The notes under the pieces were generated by a model. The model was given only the letters and a program-made list of their open reading frames with translations. It was not told the origin of the DNA and made no database searches. The translations under genes were made by a program, and so were the position numbers. Source: DASXSB01 sp036506275 (GTDB taxonomy: Bacteria > Methylomirabilota > Methylomirabilia > Rokubacteriales > CSP1-6). Taken from it: a DNA stretch of 59,250 nucleotides. Shown piece after piece: positions 47,397 through 56,511 of this stretch. Position 1 is the stretch's first letter. The number at the start of each line of letters is the position of its first letter. Where the stretch lies: positions 1 through 59,250 of the forward strand of contig DASXSB010000084.1 of assembly GCA_036506275.1 (NCBI GenBank), read 5' to 3'.

Positions 47397-49295
47397 TCAG
47401 CTCCGGCGCGGGCGCAGCATCTGGACGTTCGTCTCGATCTTCGCTCCCGCCCGCGCGGCGCCCAGCCACGCCTCCCACGCCTGGCTCTGCTTCTGGGCGA
47501 GGACGTCGCGCGAGAGCTTCTCCTGCTCGGCGACGAGCGCGCTCGGGTCGGGCGCGACGCGGCTCAGCACTTTCAGCACGTAGTATCCCTGCTGCGTCTT
47601 CACCGGCTCCGTGACGTCGCCTTGCGGTGTCTGGAGCGCGGCCAGCATCGCGTCGCCCGGCAGGCGCTCCGCGGGCTTCGCGCGCGAGAAGCGCGGTGTC
47701 TCGCCGGTGGCGGCGCCCGCCGCTTTGGCCGCCGCCGCGAAGTCGCCCCCCTTGGCGTCGGCCGCCAGCTTCTTGGCGCGCTCGAGCGCCGCCAGCTCCG
47801 CTTTCTGCCGCTTCACGGCGGTGGCGACCTTGTCCTTGATCTCGGCGAGCGGCGGCACCGCCGCCGGCAGCGCCTCCACGTTCTTCAGCACCACGAAGCC
47901 CGCCGGCGTCTGGATCGGCAGCGAGACGCCGCCCACGGCGAGCGCGAACGCGGCTTCCTCCAGCGGATCCGTGCGCCCGGGCATCTGGACGATGCGCGAG
48001 ATCGTCGTCTCCACGGGTGCGCGCCCGAGCTTGCGCGCTTCCGCCATGAAGTCGGGCGCCGCCTGTAACACGGGCTTCAGCTCCTCCGCCTTCGCCCTCG
48101 CCGCCGATTCCGCGGCCGTCGTCGCGAGCCGCTGACGGATCTGGGGCGCGACTTCCTTCAGGGTCTTCCGGCCGCCCTCGCGCACGTCGCTCACCTTGAT
48201 GGCGTGGAAGCCGAAGGGCGTGCGGACGGGCTCCTTCGAAATTTCTCCCTTGCCGAGCGCGAAGAGCGGTTCCTCGAACTGCGGAACCATGTCCCCGCGG
48301 CTCACCCAGCCGAGGTCGCCGCCGTTCGGACCCGATCCGGGGTCCTCCGAGATCTCGCGCGCGAGCTTGCCGAAGTCCTCACCGGCGCGGGCACGCCGGA
48401 TGACCTCGGCCACCTTCGCGCGCGCCTTGTCCTCCGCTTCGCTGCCGCCCGTCGGCGGCACCGTGACGAGGACGTGGGCGGCCTTGACCTGGCGGGGGGT
48501 TTCCCAGTCCCGCGTGTGCTCGGTGTAGTACTTCTCCACGTCGGCCTCGGGCACGTTGACGGGAAAGTCCTTGGGATGGAAGGCGACGTACTGCACGCGA
48601 CGCCGCTCCGGCAGCCGGAATTCCGCGGGGTGCTCCTTCAGGTAGGCGTCCAGCTCGGCGTCGCTCGCGGTGGCCGCCGTCACCAGCGGCGCCAGCTCCA
48701 CCAGCGCCCACGCCGCCCGCACCTCCTCGTTGCGCGCGACGAAGGCCTGCTGCAGCTCGGCGTCCGAGACCTTCACCCCCTCGCGCACGAGTCCCTGCAC
48801 CTTGCGGAGCGTCAGCTCCCGCCGGACGTCCGTCACGAAGGCCGTCTCGCTCAGCCCCGCTCGCTTCAGGACCTCGTCGAAGCGCTTCCGCGTGAAGCGA
48901 CCGTTCTCCTGGAACACGGGAATGGCGTGGACCTGGACATTCACTTCCTCGTCGCTCGCCTCCAGCCCCTCCGCTCGCGCGCGCTGGACGACGAGCGCCT
49001 CCTGCACGAGCGCGTCCACCACCTGCTGCGGCACGCCGAACTGCTCCGCCATCTGGGGCGTGAATTGGCCGCGCGTCGCCTGCGCGTACGAGTTCACGTA
49101 GGCGCGATAGGCGCGCTCGTAGCGGTCGTACGGGATCCGCTCGCCGTTCACGACCGCGATGGCGTCACCGAGGCGAGCGCCAGAGTCGCGCGTGCCGGAG
49201 CCGAACACGACCACCGACGACACCACGAAGGCGGCGATCACCAGCAGGAGGCTCACTTGAAGTAACCGACGGTAGCGTCGCATGACACCGATCAT
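47397..49295 (-). CDS. ppiD: Peptidyl-prolyl isomerase PpiD-like (SurA/parvulin type)
   Basis: A 632-residue envelope chaperone anchored by one N-terminal helix (LLQVSLLLVIAAFVVSSVVVF). A SurA-like N-terminal domain follows (VNGERIPYDRYERAYRAYVN; QVVDALVQEALVVQRARAEGL). A parvulin domain spans about 260-370 (KAAHVLVTV; DLGWVSRGDMVPQFEEPLFAL; PFGFHAIKV), with a second degenerate parvulin-like region afterwards. It should assist folding of exported proteins. AAGGAG precedes the ATG. Confidence 0.93.
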   Translation of the reverse strand: MIGVMRRYRRLLQVSLLLVIAAFVVSSVVVFGSGTRDSGARLGDAIAVVNGERIPYDRYERAYRAYVNSYAQATRGQFTPQMAEQFGVPQQVVDALVQEALVVQRARAEGLEASDEEVNVQVHAIPVFQENGRFTRKRFDEVLKRAGLSETAFVTDVRRELTLRKVQGLVREGVKVSDAELQQAFVARNEEVRAAWALVELAPLVTAATASDAELDAYLKEHPAEFRLPERRRVQYVAFHPKDFPVNVPEADVEKYYTEHTRDWETPRQVKAAHVLVTVPPTGGSEAEDKARAKVAEVIRRARAGEDFGKLAREISEDPGSGPNGGDLGWVSRGDMVPQFEEPLFALGKGEISKEPVRTPFGFHAIKVSDVREGGRKTLKEVAPQIRQRLATTAAESAARAKAEELKPVLQAAPDFMAEARKLGRAPVETTISRIVQMPGRTDPLEEAAFALAVGGVSLPIQTPAGFVVLKNVEALPAAVPPLAEIKDKVATAVKRQKAELAALERAKKLAADAKGGDFAAAAKAAGAATGETPRFSRAKPAERLPGDAMLAALQTPQGDVTEPVKTQQGYYVLKVLSRVAPDPSALVAEQEKLSRDVLAQKQSQAWEAWLGAARAGAKIETNVQMLRPRRS

Positions 49296-49383
49296 CTGGA
49301 CTCCTTCATGGAACGGGCATGGACACGCGCCGAACCTAGAAAGCCTATCACGGGCGGCTCATTGCGGCCGCCTGCCGCCGTCG

Positions 49384-50217
49384 CTATTCGCGGTCGGGAT
49401 TCGGCAAGCGCGGGATCGCCGGACCGTCCTCGGGCACGACCCGGCGGGCCACCGTGATGAATCCGGTGTGGGCCACCATCCGATGAAACGGTCGGACCGA
49501 CTGGCCTTCGATGTTCCAGGGACGGACGAGGGTCTCGAACGTTTCCACGAGCGCCCACTGGCGCTCCCGGCTGAGCGCCTCCGAGACCTGATGCGACTGG
49601 ATGATGGTGGGGACGTAACAGAGGAAGATCCCGCCCGGCCGCAGGACGTCCGCCAGTGCGCGCGTGAGCTTCCACGGCTCGGGGAGATCGAGCAAAACGC
49701 GGTCGACGGGCGCTTCCTCGGCGAGGCCTTCTTCCACCGGCCGCAGGCGGACGATGAGGTTGCTCACCTCTCCCATGCGCATGTGGATGTTGGCGAGGGC
49801 GCGGCGGGCGAACTCGTCGCGCTGCTCGAACGTGATGACTCTTCCCTCGGGCCCGACCGCACGCAGCAGCGCGAGCGTGAGCGCCCCCGATCCCGTTCCG
49901 GCTTCGAGCACGCGGCAGCCGGGATAGATGTCGGCCCAGAACAGGATCATCGCGAGATCTTTTGGATAGATGACCTGGGCGCCCCGGGGCATCTCGAGGA
50001 CGTACTCGGCGAGGGAGGGACGGAGCGCGAGATAGCGCAGCCCGAGGGAGCTGCGGACCCAGCTCCCTTCCGGCTGCCCGATCACGCCGTCGTGGGAAAT
50101 CCAGCCGCGATCGGAGTGAAACGTCTCGGATTTGCGCAGGAAGAGGAGATGTCGCTTGCCACGCTGATCGATGAGCAGGACCTGCTCACCGTCCTGAAAT
50201 GCCGCCCCTTCGTTCAT
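49384..50217 (-). CDS. trmI: tRNA (adenine-N1)-methyltransferase
   Basis: A 277-residue m1A58 methyltransferase. An N-terminal beta domain with VLLIDQRGKRHLLFL and GKIDH-like sequence (SHDGVIGQPEGS) precedes the Rossmann domain: QVIYPKDLAMILFWADIYPGCRVLEAGTGSGALTLALLRAVG, then FDLPEPW-type DLPEPWK and YVPTIIQ. These are diagnostic of TrmI. The protein tail is Pro-rich and short. The start overlaps the MFS stop (ATGA). Confidence 0.95.
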   Translation of the reverse strand: MNEGAAFQDGEQVLLIDQRGKRHLLFLRKSETFHSDRGWISHDGVIGQPEGSWVRSSLGLRYLALRPSLAEYVLEMPRGAQVIYPKDLAMILFWADIYPGCRVLEAGTGSGALTLALLRAVGPEGRVITFEQRDEFARRALANIHMRMGEVSNLIVRLRPVEEGLAEEAPVDRVLLDLPEPWKLTRALADVLRPGGIFLCYVPTIIQSHQVSEALSRERQWALVETFETLVRPWNIEGQSVRPFHRMVAHTGFITVARRVVPEDGPAIPRLPNPDRE

Positions 50218-51434
50218 GCGGTGCGTGGGGCGGGCAGGAACCGGGTGGCGATGAAGCCGACGAGCGGAAGGAGCGCGCTGACCCAGAGCGCCGCCGGCAA
50301 CCCTTGGCGATCCGCGATCACACCGAGGGCGGTGACGCCGAGCCCGCCGGTGCCGATGGCGAGTCCCACGATCAACCCCGACGCCATCCCGGCATGCCGC
50401 GGCAGATATGCCTGCCCGAGCACGACCGATACCGAGAAGCTCGAGGTGAGGACGGCGCCGAAGAGGCCGAGCACGAGAAACGCCGCCGGACCCGACATCT
50501 CGAGGAAGAGGACGCCGAGGGGAATGGCGGCCAGGAACACCCACTTCATGAACGTGCGCGGCCCCCAGCGGTCCGCGAGCGGACCGGCCACCACCGTACC
50601 GAGCGCGCCCCCGCCCAGGAACACAAAGAGCAACGGGCCGACCAGGCGCGGATCGGCTTTCAGATAATCGACGTAATAGAAGGGAACGAACGTCGTGAAG
50701 CCGAGCTGAGCCCACGAGCGGATGGTGACCACGAAGATCAGGAGCGCCATCGCCCACGGCATGCTGGGGGCGCCGCGTCCGGCCGCGACGGGCGCGGGGC
50801 GGTCCGTCGACGCGCGCACGACCGCCGGGAGCGCGAGCAACATGAGACCCGCCACCAGTGTGGACGGCACGATCAGCGCGAGCGTGCCCGCCAGCGAGAA
50901 GCCGGTGATGAGCGCGGTGATGATCGGCGGCCCGAGCGCGATGCCCACGTTTCCCCCGAGGGAAAACCACGACAGACCGGTGGCCTTGCGATCCCCCGCC
51001 ACGCCCGTGGCCGTCTTGTACCCTTCCGGATGCCACGCCGCCACCCCGAGCCCCATCACCAGCACGAGGACGAGCACGCTCAGATAGCCGGGAGCGACGC
51101 CGGTGAGGCCCATGCCGATGCCGGAGACGAAGATCGATGCCGGCAAGATCCAGCGGCGCGCCGTCCGATCGGAGAGATACCCGAACCCGGGCTGGATGAT
51201 CGATGAAGTCAGGTTTGCCACCAGCATGATGGCGGCGGCCTCGGCGTAAGAGAGGTGGTGCGCATTTTTCAAGAAAGGCAACACCGCCGGCAACGACCCC
51301 TGCGAGACGTCGGTGACCAGGTGTCCGAGCGCCAGCAAGGCGATCAGTCGCGTGTGAGGTCGCATGCGCTCGGCGGCGGGGATGAACGACGACGGAGCGG
51401 CGGCTTCGTACGCCGCCGGCTTGGACTCGAGCAT
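50214..51434 (-). CDS. MFS transporter, fosmidomycin-resistance (Fsr)-like
   Basis: A 406-residue transporter with twelve hydrophobic helices. HLVTDVSQGSLPAVLPFLKNAHHLSYAEAA and SIIQPGFGYLSDRTARRWILP match the Fsr branch; GVAAWHPEGYKTATGVAGDRKATGLSWFSLGGNVGIALGP is the central motif of that branch. It probably exports a small toxic compound or metabolite. I used ATG 51434; the region shared with the divergent VOC gene is very short. Confidence 0.9.
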   Translation of the reverse strand: MLESKPAAYEAAAPSSFIPAAERMRPHTRLIALLALGHLVTDVSQGSLPAVLPFLKNAHHLSYAEAAAIMLVANLTSSIIQPGFGYLSDRTARRWILPASIFVSGIGMGLTGVAPGYLSVLVLVLVMGLGVAAWHPEGYKTATGVAGDRKATGLSWFSLGGNVGIALGPPIITALITGFSLAGTLALIVPSTLVAGLMLLALPAVVRASTDRPAPVAAGRGAPSMPWAMALLIFVVTIRSWAQLGFTTFVPFYYVDYLKADPRLVGPLLFVFLGGGALGTVVAGPLADRWGPRTFMKWVFLAAIPLGVLFLEMSGPAAFLVLGLFGAVLTSSFSVSVVLGQAYLPRHAGMASGLIVGLAIGTGGLGVTALGVIADRQGLPAALWVSALLPLVGFIATRFLPAPRTA

Positions 51435-51447
51435 GACGAGCCAATGG

Positions 51448-51453
51448 TACACT
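51448..51453 (+). promoter_or_regulatory. -10-like box TACACT, leaderless-type
   Basis: TACACT ends 9 bases before the VOC gene ATG at 51463, and it overlaps the upstream region of the divergent MFS gene. Confidence 0.4.
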
Positions 51454-51462
51454 AACTGCGCG

Positions 51463-51930
51463 ATGGACCCCGAGCGCGAAGGCGTGCGCGTTCGTGAGCT
51501 CGGTCACGTATCGCTTTTCGTCAACGATCTCGAAGCGTCCCGCCGGTTCTATCGCGATCTCCTCGGGCTTCGGGAGACCGGCACCGCGAAGGACGGGCGG
51601 ATCGTTTTCTTCTCCGCGGGCGTGCATCACCATGACGTCTCCTGCGAGCGCGCGCGCGCGGAGGGACCGGGCCCCCAGCCGAAGGGCGTGCCCGGGCTCT
51701 ACCACATCGCGTTCGACGTCGGCGCTTCCCTTCCCGAGCTGACGGCCGCCCGCGCGTGGATCGAGCGCCACGGCCTCGCGCCGTTCGGCGAGACCGCCAC
51801 CTCGTTCTCCGTCCGCGACCCCGATGGTCACGAGGTCGAGCTGTACGTCGACCTCACCGATCGCACGCGCCAGACGCAGAAGAGTCCGCCCGCGAGCGCG
51901 GTCACCGCGAAGGCGAACGCGGGCACGTAG
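51463..51930 (+). CDS. VOC-family (glyoxalase/extradiol dioxygenase-like) protein
   Basis: A 155-residue VOC protein: LGHVSLFVNDLEASRRFYRDLLGLRETG opens the first module (metal His), VPGLYHIAFDV carries a second His and VRDPDGHEVELYVDLTD the Glu. The three ligands suit a catechol 2,3-dioxygenase, glyoxalase or fosfomycin-resistance type. Pairing with an Fsr-like exporter hints at drug or toxin detoxification, which is a guess. Confidence 0.85.
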   Translation: MDPEREGVRVRELGHVSLFVNDLEASRRFYRDLLGLRETGTAKDGRIVFFSAGVHHHDVSCERARAEGPGPQPKGVPGLYHIAFDVGASLPELTAARAWIERHGLAPFGETATSFSVRDPDGHEVELYVDLTDRTRQTQKSPPASAVTAKANAGT

Positions 51931-52204
51931 CTCCCGTCACGTCGAAAGACCCGGCCACCCGCCCGCGCTCCCGAGCGCCTTCCCGGGTCGGTGGTGGGGA
52001 GAACCACCCATAGAGAGGGCCGATGGGCGGCGAGCAGTGCGCCGCCGGGAAGAGCGTCGGCCGCGATCGCACGATGGCGACGTCGCCGCACGAGTCGAAC
52101 TCCGGCACGAGCACAAATGAATGCCCTTCCGGATGGCGAGCGGGGCGGCGGCGATGGAAAGACCGAGACGCGCGCGACTTCGAGCACGTTCAGTGTTGTT
52201 CTCC
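51931..52204. other. Intergenic stretch with a short hairpin
   Basis: No gene is supported between 51931 and 52321. GGTGGT (51990-51995) can pair with ACCACC (52003-52008) around seven bases. The rest is unremarkable, and a sigma-70-type promoter follows at 52205-52233. Confidence 0.5.
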
Positions 52205-52233
52205 TTGACGACTACTGCGTCACCCGTGATAGA
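52205..52233 (+). promoter_or_regulatory. Sigma-70-type promoter TTGACG-N17-GATAGA
   Basis: TTGACG (52205-52210), 17 bases, GATAGA (52228-52233). The start near 52240 would give a leader of about 80 bases to the ATG at 52322, or make a GTG at 52238 the leaderless start. Confidence 0.5.
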
Positions 52234-52321
52234 GTCCGTGCACAAGAGATACGAGAGCGAGAGGCTCAACGAACTGCAAGATCGAGATACGCCATCCAGA
52301 AGTTTCCCTCAGTTGTTTCCG

Positions 52322-53086
52322 ATGTTCTTCCCGCTGTATTTCGCGCAATGCATGCTGTCGCCGTCGTTCGACTGGTCGCACGATGCACCGTCCGACGACG
52401 ACGCCACCGAGCACACACCGGGCGCGGGCGATCGCTACCTCGTCATCGTCGCCCGCGACCAGGAGAGTCTCCACGAGTACCTGAAGCGACGCTTCAGCGC
52501 GGACCCGAAGGTGGACGTGATCCTCGATCGGCGCGAGACGGAGAGGCGGGACTCCGTCGGGATGCGCCGGCCGGCGCGAGAGCAGACGGAGCGACGACGC
52601 CACCAGGCCTTCAAGCGGGATCTCCGCTTCCACGCGGTCGTTGTGACGCCGTGCCACGCCTCGGCGGCCTCAGGCCCCGCAGCAGAGGGACACCAACCGA
52701 AGTGCCCAGAAGGGCAAGGGAGCACCAGCATGGGAGATGTGGACGTTGCGGAAGAGCGTCAGCGCGTGACCCGGTGGATCGAGGAGAGTCAATACCTCAT
52801 CGGGCGGATCGTCCCCGGCCTTCTCGATGACCGGGATCGACTCCGCAGCCGGGCCGAAGGCGCCGAGCAGGAGGCCGACCGCCTTCGCCAGGAAGTTCAC
52901 GAGCTGCGCAAGGAGATCGCCGATCTCCAGTCCGAGAAGGAATACGTGCGGAACGAGCAGATGACGATGACTGAGCACTTCACCAAGGTCATGGAGCACC
53001 TGAGCCAGATGCACGAGCCGCTCAACGAGGTGATGCGCCGCCTGCGGTCGAACCCGTCCCTCGACTTCAACAGCGTGACGTCCTAG
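52322..53086 (+). CDS. Two-part hypothetical protein: DRR/ERR-motif domain plus coiled coil
   Basis: A 254-residue reading frame with no interruption. The first part holds RYLVIVARDQESLHEYLKRRF and VILDRRETERRDS with further RRP/RRR repeats. This is a compact domain I recall as a stand-alone family that normally ends about where this protein reaches HAVVVTP. The second part begins at an internal ATG (52730) with AAGGGAG before it and forms a long coiled coil (DRDRLRSRAEGAEQEADRLRQEVHELRKEI). It may be a true fusion or two genes joined by loss of a stop. The N-terminal start is uncertain (GTG 52238 is possible). Confidence 0.55.
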   Translation: MFFPLYFAQCMLSPSFDWSHDAPSDDDATEHTPGAGDRYLVIVARDQESLHEYLKRRFSADPKVDVILDRRETERRDSVGMRRPAREQTERRRHQAFKRDLRFHAVVVTPCHASAASGPAAEGHQPKCPEGQGSTSMGDVDVAEERQRVTRWIEESQYLIGRIVPGLLDDRDRLRSRAEGAEQEADRLRQEVHELRKEIADLQSEKEYVRNEQMTMTEHFTKVMEHLSQMHEPLNEVMRRLRSNPSLDFNSVTS

Positions 53087-54431
53087 ACACTTCCGCCGGT
53101 GTCGCGGGGGGCATTCGGGGGCTCTCACCGCGACGCCGGCGTCTCCACCGGGGCGCGACCATCGCCGCCACGGTGACGGCGGCGCCGCCGAGGGCGAGCG
53201 GAACGCCGACCACGAACCGCTGCCGCTCGCGAACGCGCTGGCGCAGCGTCCGCAAGACCAGACGATCTCCGGCCACGAGCTCGTCGCGGCCGGCCAGGAA
53301 CTGACGCAGCCGCTCGCGCTGCTCGGGACCGAGATCCCGTGTTCCCCACTGCGCATCCGCCTGAAGCGCGCGCAAGCGACCGAGCTCGGCGGTGCCGCGC
53401 TCGATCGCCGCCGCCGATTCCGCGACCACCTGCCGCTCCGCGGCGGTGAGAAAGACGTCGCGGACGGCCGGAGCCGCGCGTTCGATGACGTCCAGCCAGA
53501 AGTGGTCGGCCCCCGGAAAGACCGCGAGGCCGGCGCCGAGGAGGAAGACGAGCGCTCCCGCCACGCCCGCGGTCGCGCGGAGGATGCGGGCGCCGTCGCG
53601 ACGCAGACGGCGCGCGAGCGCGACGGCGCCGCGGAAGAGGGCGGTGGCGGCGAGGGCGGCGGCGAAGGTGGCCACGATGGCGGCGCCCGTCGGCAGGTCC
53701 CACGCAAAGGCGGCGCCGAGCCCGAGCGCGCTCACGGAGACCCCGATCACGAGGGCGACAACGAGGCGCCGCGGGAGGGAGTCGGCGAGCCAGGTCCCGA
53801 CCACGGCGGGAACGATGAGATAGGAGAAGACGAGGAGCACGCCGGCGATCCGCACGGAGCTCGTCACCACGAGGCCGAGCGTCAGGTAGAAGAGGAAGTC
53901 CCACGCCGCCGCGTGGGGCACGCTGCCGCCGGCGGCGAGCGTGAGAAGCGGGCGGCGACAGAGCCAGTGCAGCACGCCCACGCCCGCATAGAGCGCGGCC
54001 ACGCGGGCCACCTCGTCCGCGGTGACGCCGAGGAGCCCGCCCACGAGAAGCTGCTTGATCTGCTCGCCGCCTTGCGGAACGCGGTCGAGCGCCAGCACGG
54101 TGAGCGCGGCCGCGGCCGCGTACACGATGCCGATCAACGCTTCCTGCGGCACCGCGTGCGCGCCCGCCGGCGACTCCGGGCGGCGCGCGAGAGCGAAGAC
54201 GCCGGCGGCGAGGGCAGTGAAGGCCAGAGCGTAGTAGTACGCGGCGTCGCTCTGCGGGCCGTGGCCGGCGAGGAGGGCCGCCGTCATGCCGAGCGCGGCG
54301 ACCTGGGCGAGGGCGAGGTCCACGAAGATCACGCCGCGGCCGAGGACGTGGAGACCGAAGTAGGCGTGGATACCGGCGAGCACGGCGCAGGCGACGAACG
54401 GCAGCGCCAAGAGCTCGATGGCCAGCGTCAT
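53067..54431 (-). CDS. Metal ABC transporter permease (ZnuB/TroC-like) with a C-terminal extension
   Basis: A 454-residue permease, well beyond the usual 260-290. Residues 1-270 are a normal ABC-3 permease (VFVDLALAQVAALG; ALIGIVYAAAAALTVL; GVLLVFSYLIVPAVVGTWLA). An extra part follows with a helix (ILRATAGVAGALVFLLGAGLAVF), a charged segment (ERAAPAVRDVFLTAAERQVVAESAAAIERG) and a further helix near the end. Its 3' end overlaps the convergent gene by 20 bases. No ATPase gene is present. The substrate is probably Zn or Mn by family. Confidence 0.82.
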   Translation of the reverse strand: MTLAIELLALPFVACAVLAGIHAYFGLHVLGRGVIFVDLALAQVAALGMTAALLAGHGPQSDAAYYYALAFTALAAGVFALARRPESPAGAHAVPQEALIGIVYAAAAALTVLALDRVPQGGEQIKQLLVGGLLGVTADEVARVAALYAGVGVLHWLCRRPLLTLAAGGSVPHAAAWDFLFYLTLGLVVTSSVRIAGVLLVFSYLIVPAVVGTWLADSLPRRLVVALVIGVSVSALGLGAAFAWDLPTGAAIVATFAAALAATALFRGAVALARRLRRDGARILRATAGVAGALVFLLGAGLAVFPGADHFWLDVIERAAPAVRDVFLTAAERQVVAESAAAIERGTAELGRLRALQADAQWGTRDLGPEQRERLRQFLAGRDELVAGDRLVLRTLRQRVRERQRFVVGVPLALGGAAVTVAAMVAPRWRRRRRGESPRMPPATPAEVSRTSRC

Positions 54432-55288
54432 CGCAGACCCGCAAGCGCGTCGGCGAGGCGCGCGACGTTGGTCTCGAACAGCGCGAGGTAGTCCGTCGCC
54501 TGCGGATCCGCTCCCACCGACGGCGCCAGCGTGACCACGCGCGCGCCGGCGCCGTCGGCGACACGACGGACGAGCGCCCCGGGCGCTCCTGGCTCCGCCA
54601 GCACCACGCGCACGCCGCTCGCCCGCATCCGCTCGATGAGCTGACCGACGTAGGCGGGCGAAGGCGGGACGCCCGGCCGCTCCTCCACCGTCCCCGCCAC
54701 CACCAGCCCGAACCGGCGGGCGAAGTACGGCCACGTGTCGTGGACCGCCACCACGCGCGTCCCTTCGTAGGGGGCGAGGCGTGACCGCCACCGTGCGAGC
54801 CCGGCATCGAGCCGCGCGAGAAAACGGCGCCGGTTTTCGTCGAAGAGCGCGCGGTCGTCGGGATCGACGCGGCCGAGGGCGTCCGCGATGGCGGCCGTGA
54901 TGCCGTGGGCGTTCTCGGGGTCGAGCCAGTAGTGCGGGTTGCCGAAGGCGTGGACGTGGGCGCCGCGATCCGCGCGGAGGCGCGGCGTTTCCGTTCCGAG
55001 CAGCGTGACCGCGCGCGAACAGTCGACGTCATGGGCGGGCGGCGTCACCGCCTTCGCCGCGCGCGCGAGCCACGGCTCGTGGTCGAGCCCCACACGCACG
55101 AGGACGTCGCTCTTGCCGAGGAGCGCGAGCTGGCGGGGGTGGATCTCGCGCGCGTGCGGGTCCTGGCGGGGGTCGGTGAGGCTCTCGACGCGGACGCGCT
55201 CACCGCCCACGGCGGCGACGAGGTCGCGGAGGTCGGTGGTGGTGGCGGCGACGGTGATCGTCGCCGCCGCCACGAGCGGGAGGAGCAC
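54428..55288 (-). CDS. Metal ABC transporter substrate-binding protein (ZnuA/TroA-like)
   Basis: A 286-residue family-9 binding protein. A short hydrophobic leader (LLPLVAAATITVA) precedes TTTDLRDLVAAVGGERV. Metal ligand motifs include AREIHPRQLALLGKSDVLVRVG, FGNPHYWLDPENA and RVVAVHDTWPYFARRFGL. The His-rich loop of true ZnuA is missing, so Mn, Fe or Zn cannot be distinguished. The GTG at 55288 is right after the formamidase stop, and its own stop overlaps the permease start (ATGA). Confidence 0.87.
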   Translation of the reverse strand: MLLPLVAAATITVAATTTDLRDLVAAVGGERVRVESLTDPRQDPHAREIHPRQLALLGKSDVLVRVGLDHEPWLARAAKAVTPPAHDVDCSRAVTLLGTETPRLRADRGAHVHAFGNPHYWLDPENAHGITAAIADALGRVDPDDRALFDENRRRFLARLDAGLARWRSRLAPYEGTRVVAVHDTWPYFARRFGLVVAGTVEERPGVPPSPAYVGQLIERMRASGVRVVLAEPGAPGALVRRVADGAGARVVTLAPSVGADPQATDYLALFETNVARLADALAGLR

Positions 55289-55290
55289 AG

Positions 55291-56397
55291 CTACTTCTTG
55301 GCGAAGATCGCCTTCGGGATCATGCAGTGCACGCCTTTCCGGATGTCGACGACCTGGGTCACCCGGCAGTCGCCCACCATCGACGTCAGCGCGTACGCCT
55401 CGTCGCGGCTCAGGGGCACGGTCTTCTGCCCGGCCAGCAGGCTCACCGCTTCGCGGGTCGCGATCTTCATCGCCTCGTTCAGGTCCTCGTCGAAACCCAT
55501 CGCGATCCAGTGGGTGGCCGTCTCCGCGCGTGGCCACTCGAGCTTCATGTCTTTGCGCACCACGGGCTGGAGCACGATCTCGCGATACGCGCACTCGAGG
55601 GCGGTGAGGCTCACCTCACCGTTCCCCTGCCGGCAGTGCGAGTCACCGGTCCAGATGAGACCGCCCTTCAGGAACACCGGCAGATAGAGCGTCGAGCCTT
55701 CCTGGAGCTCGTTCAGGTCCATGTTGGAGCCGTTCTTCCACGGTCTGAGCGTGCTCGTGCGCCCCTTGGCGTCGCGGATGGCCGGCCCCGCCTTCTCCTT
55801 GGGCTCGTTCGGATCGGGACCGACCGCGATCGTGCCCGGGAACGGCTGGAGATCGATGGTGACGCCGGGCTTGAACTCCGTCTGGCGCTTGTCCCAGTCG
55901 AGATAGTAGTAGCGCACGAATCCTTGCGGAAACTCCGGCGCGAGCTGGCCGACGGTGGGGAACTGGGCGCCGGGGAGATGGAAGTTGGTGGCGAAGGCCT
56001 TGGGGACGATCTTCTTGATGCGGATCTCCATGACGTCGCCGGGCTCGGCGCCGTTCACGTAGATCGGTCCCGTCACCGAGTGCGGGCCACCGCCCGGGTT
56101 GGCGAGCCTGAGCTTGACGATCTCGTCCATGGTGGTGCCGGGCTGGATGGCGTTGTGTGCGTGCATCATGGTCTCGACCGCGACCGTGTCGCCGGAGTTG
56201 ATGACGAGCTTCGGCGGCTCGGCAGGGTCGAGCCATCCCCACTGCGTGGTCTCGAGGGTGGCCGGGAGAACGTGATACGTGCCGCCCGCGTACGACACCT
56301 TCAGATCGCGCTTCGCGTCGCTCTGCTGGGCGAGGGCGTAGAAGCCGACACCGCTGATCGATGCGAGCACGGCGAGGACGACCAGGATCCGTCTCAT
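55291..56397 (-). CDS. Secreted acetamidase/formamidase-family protein
   Basis: A 368-residue protein with a signal peptide (RRILVVLAVLASISGVGFYALAQ). The FmdA/AmdA fold is shown by VETMMHAHNAIQPG, GAEPGDVMEIRIKKIVP, TIAVGPDPNEP, GSNMDLNELQEGSTLYLPVFLKGGLIWTGDSHCRQGNGEVS (the zinc/active-site stretch) and GDCRVTQVVDIRKGVHCMIP. Most family members are cytoplasmic amide hydrolases; export is unusual. It leads an apparent operon with the metal-binding protein and permease. Confidence 0.9.
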   Translation of the reverse strand: MRRILVVLAVLASISGVGFYALAQQSDAKRDLKVSYAGGTYHVLPATLETTQWGWLDPAEPPKLVINSGDTVAVETMMHAHNAIQPGTTMDEIVKLRLANPGGGPHSVTGPIYVNGAEPGDVMEIRIKKIVPKAFATNFHLPGAQFPTVGQLAPEFPQGFVRYYYLDWDKRQTEFKPGVTIDLQPFPGTIAVGPDPNEPKEKAGPAIRDAKGRTSTLRPWKNGSNMDLNELQEGSTLYLPVFLKGGLIWTGDSHCRQGNGEVSLTALECAYREIVLQPVVRKDMKLEWPRAETATHWIAMGFDEDLNEAMKIATREAVSLLAGQKTVPLSRDEAYALTSMVGDCRVTQVVDIRKGVHCMIPKAIFAKK

Positions 56398-56497
56398 AGC
56401 TCCTCCTTTGTTGTCATCCGGTGGTGCGGCAATCCTGCCCGCGCCTCGTCGTCGAGGTCGGAGCGGCGATTCTAACTCACCCGGTGGGGACCTGCGC

Positions 56498-56503
56498 TAT
56501 CAT
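56498..56503 (+). promoter_or_regulatory. -10 box TATCAT, leaderless-type
   Basis: TATCAT ends 8 bases before the response-regulator ATG at 56512. Confidence 0.4.
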
Positions 56504-56511
56504 CGGGACGG

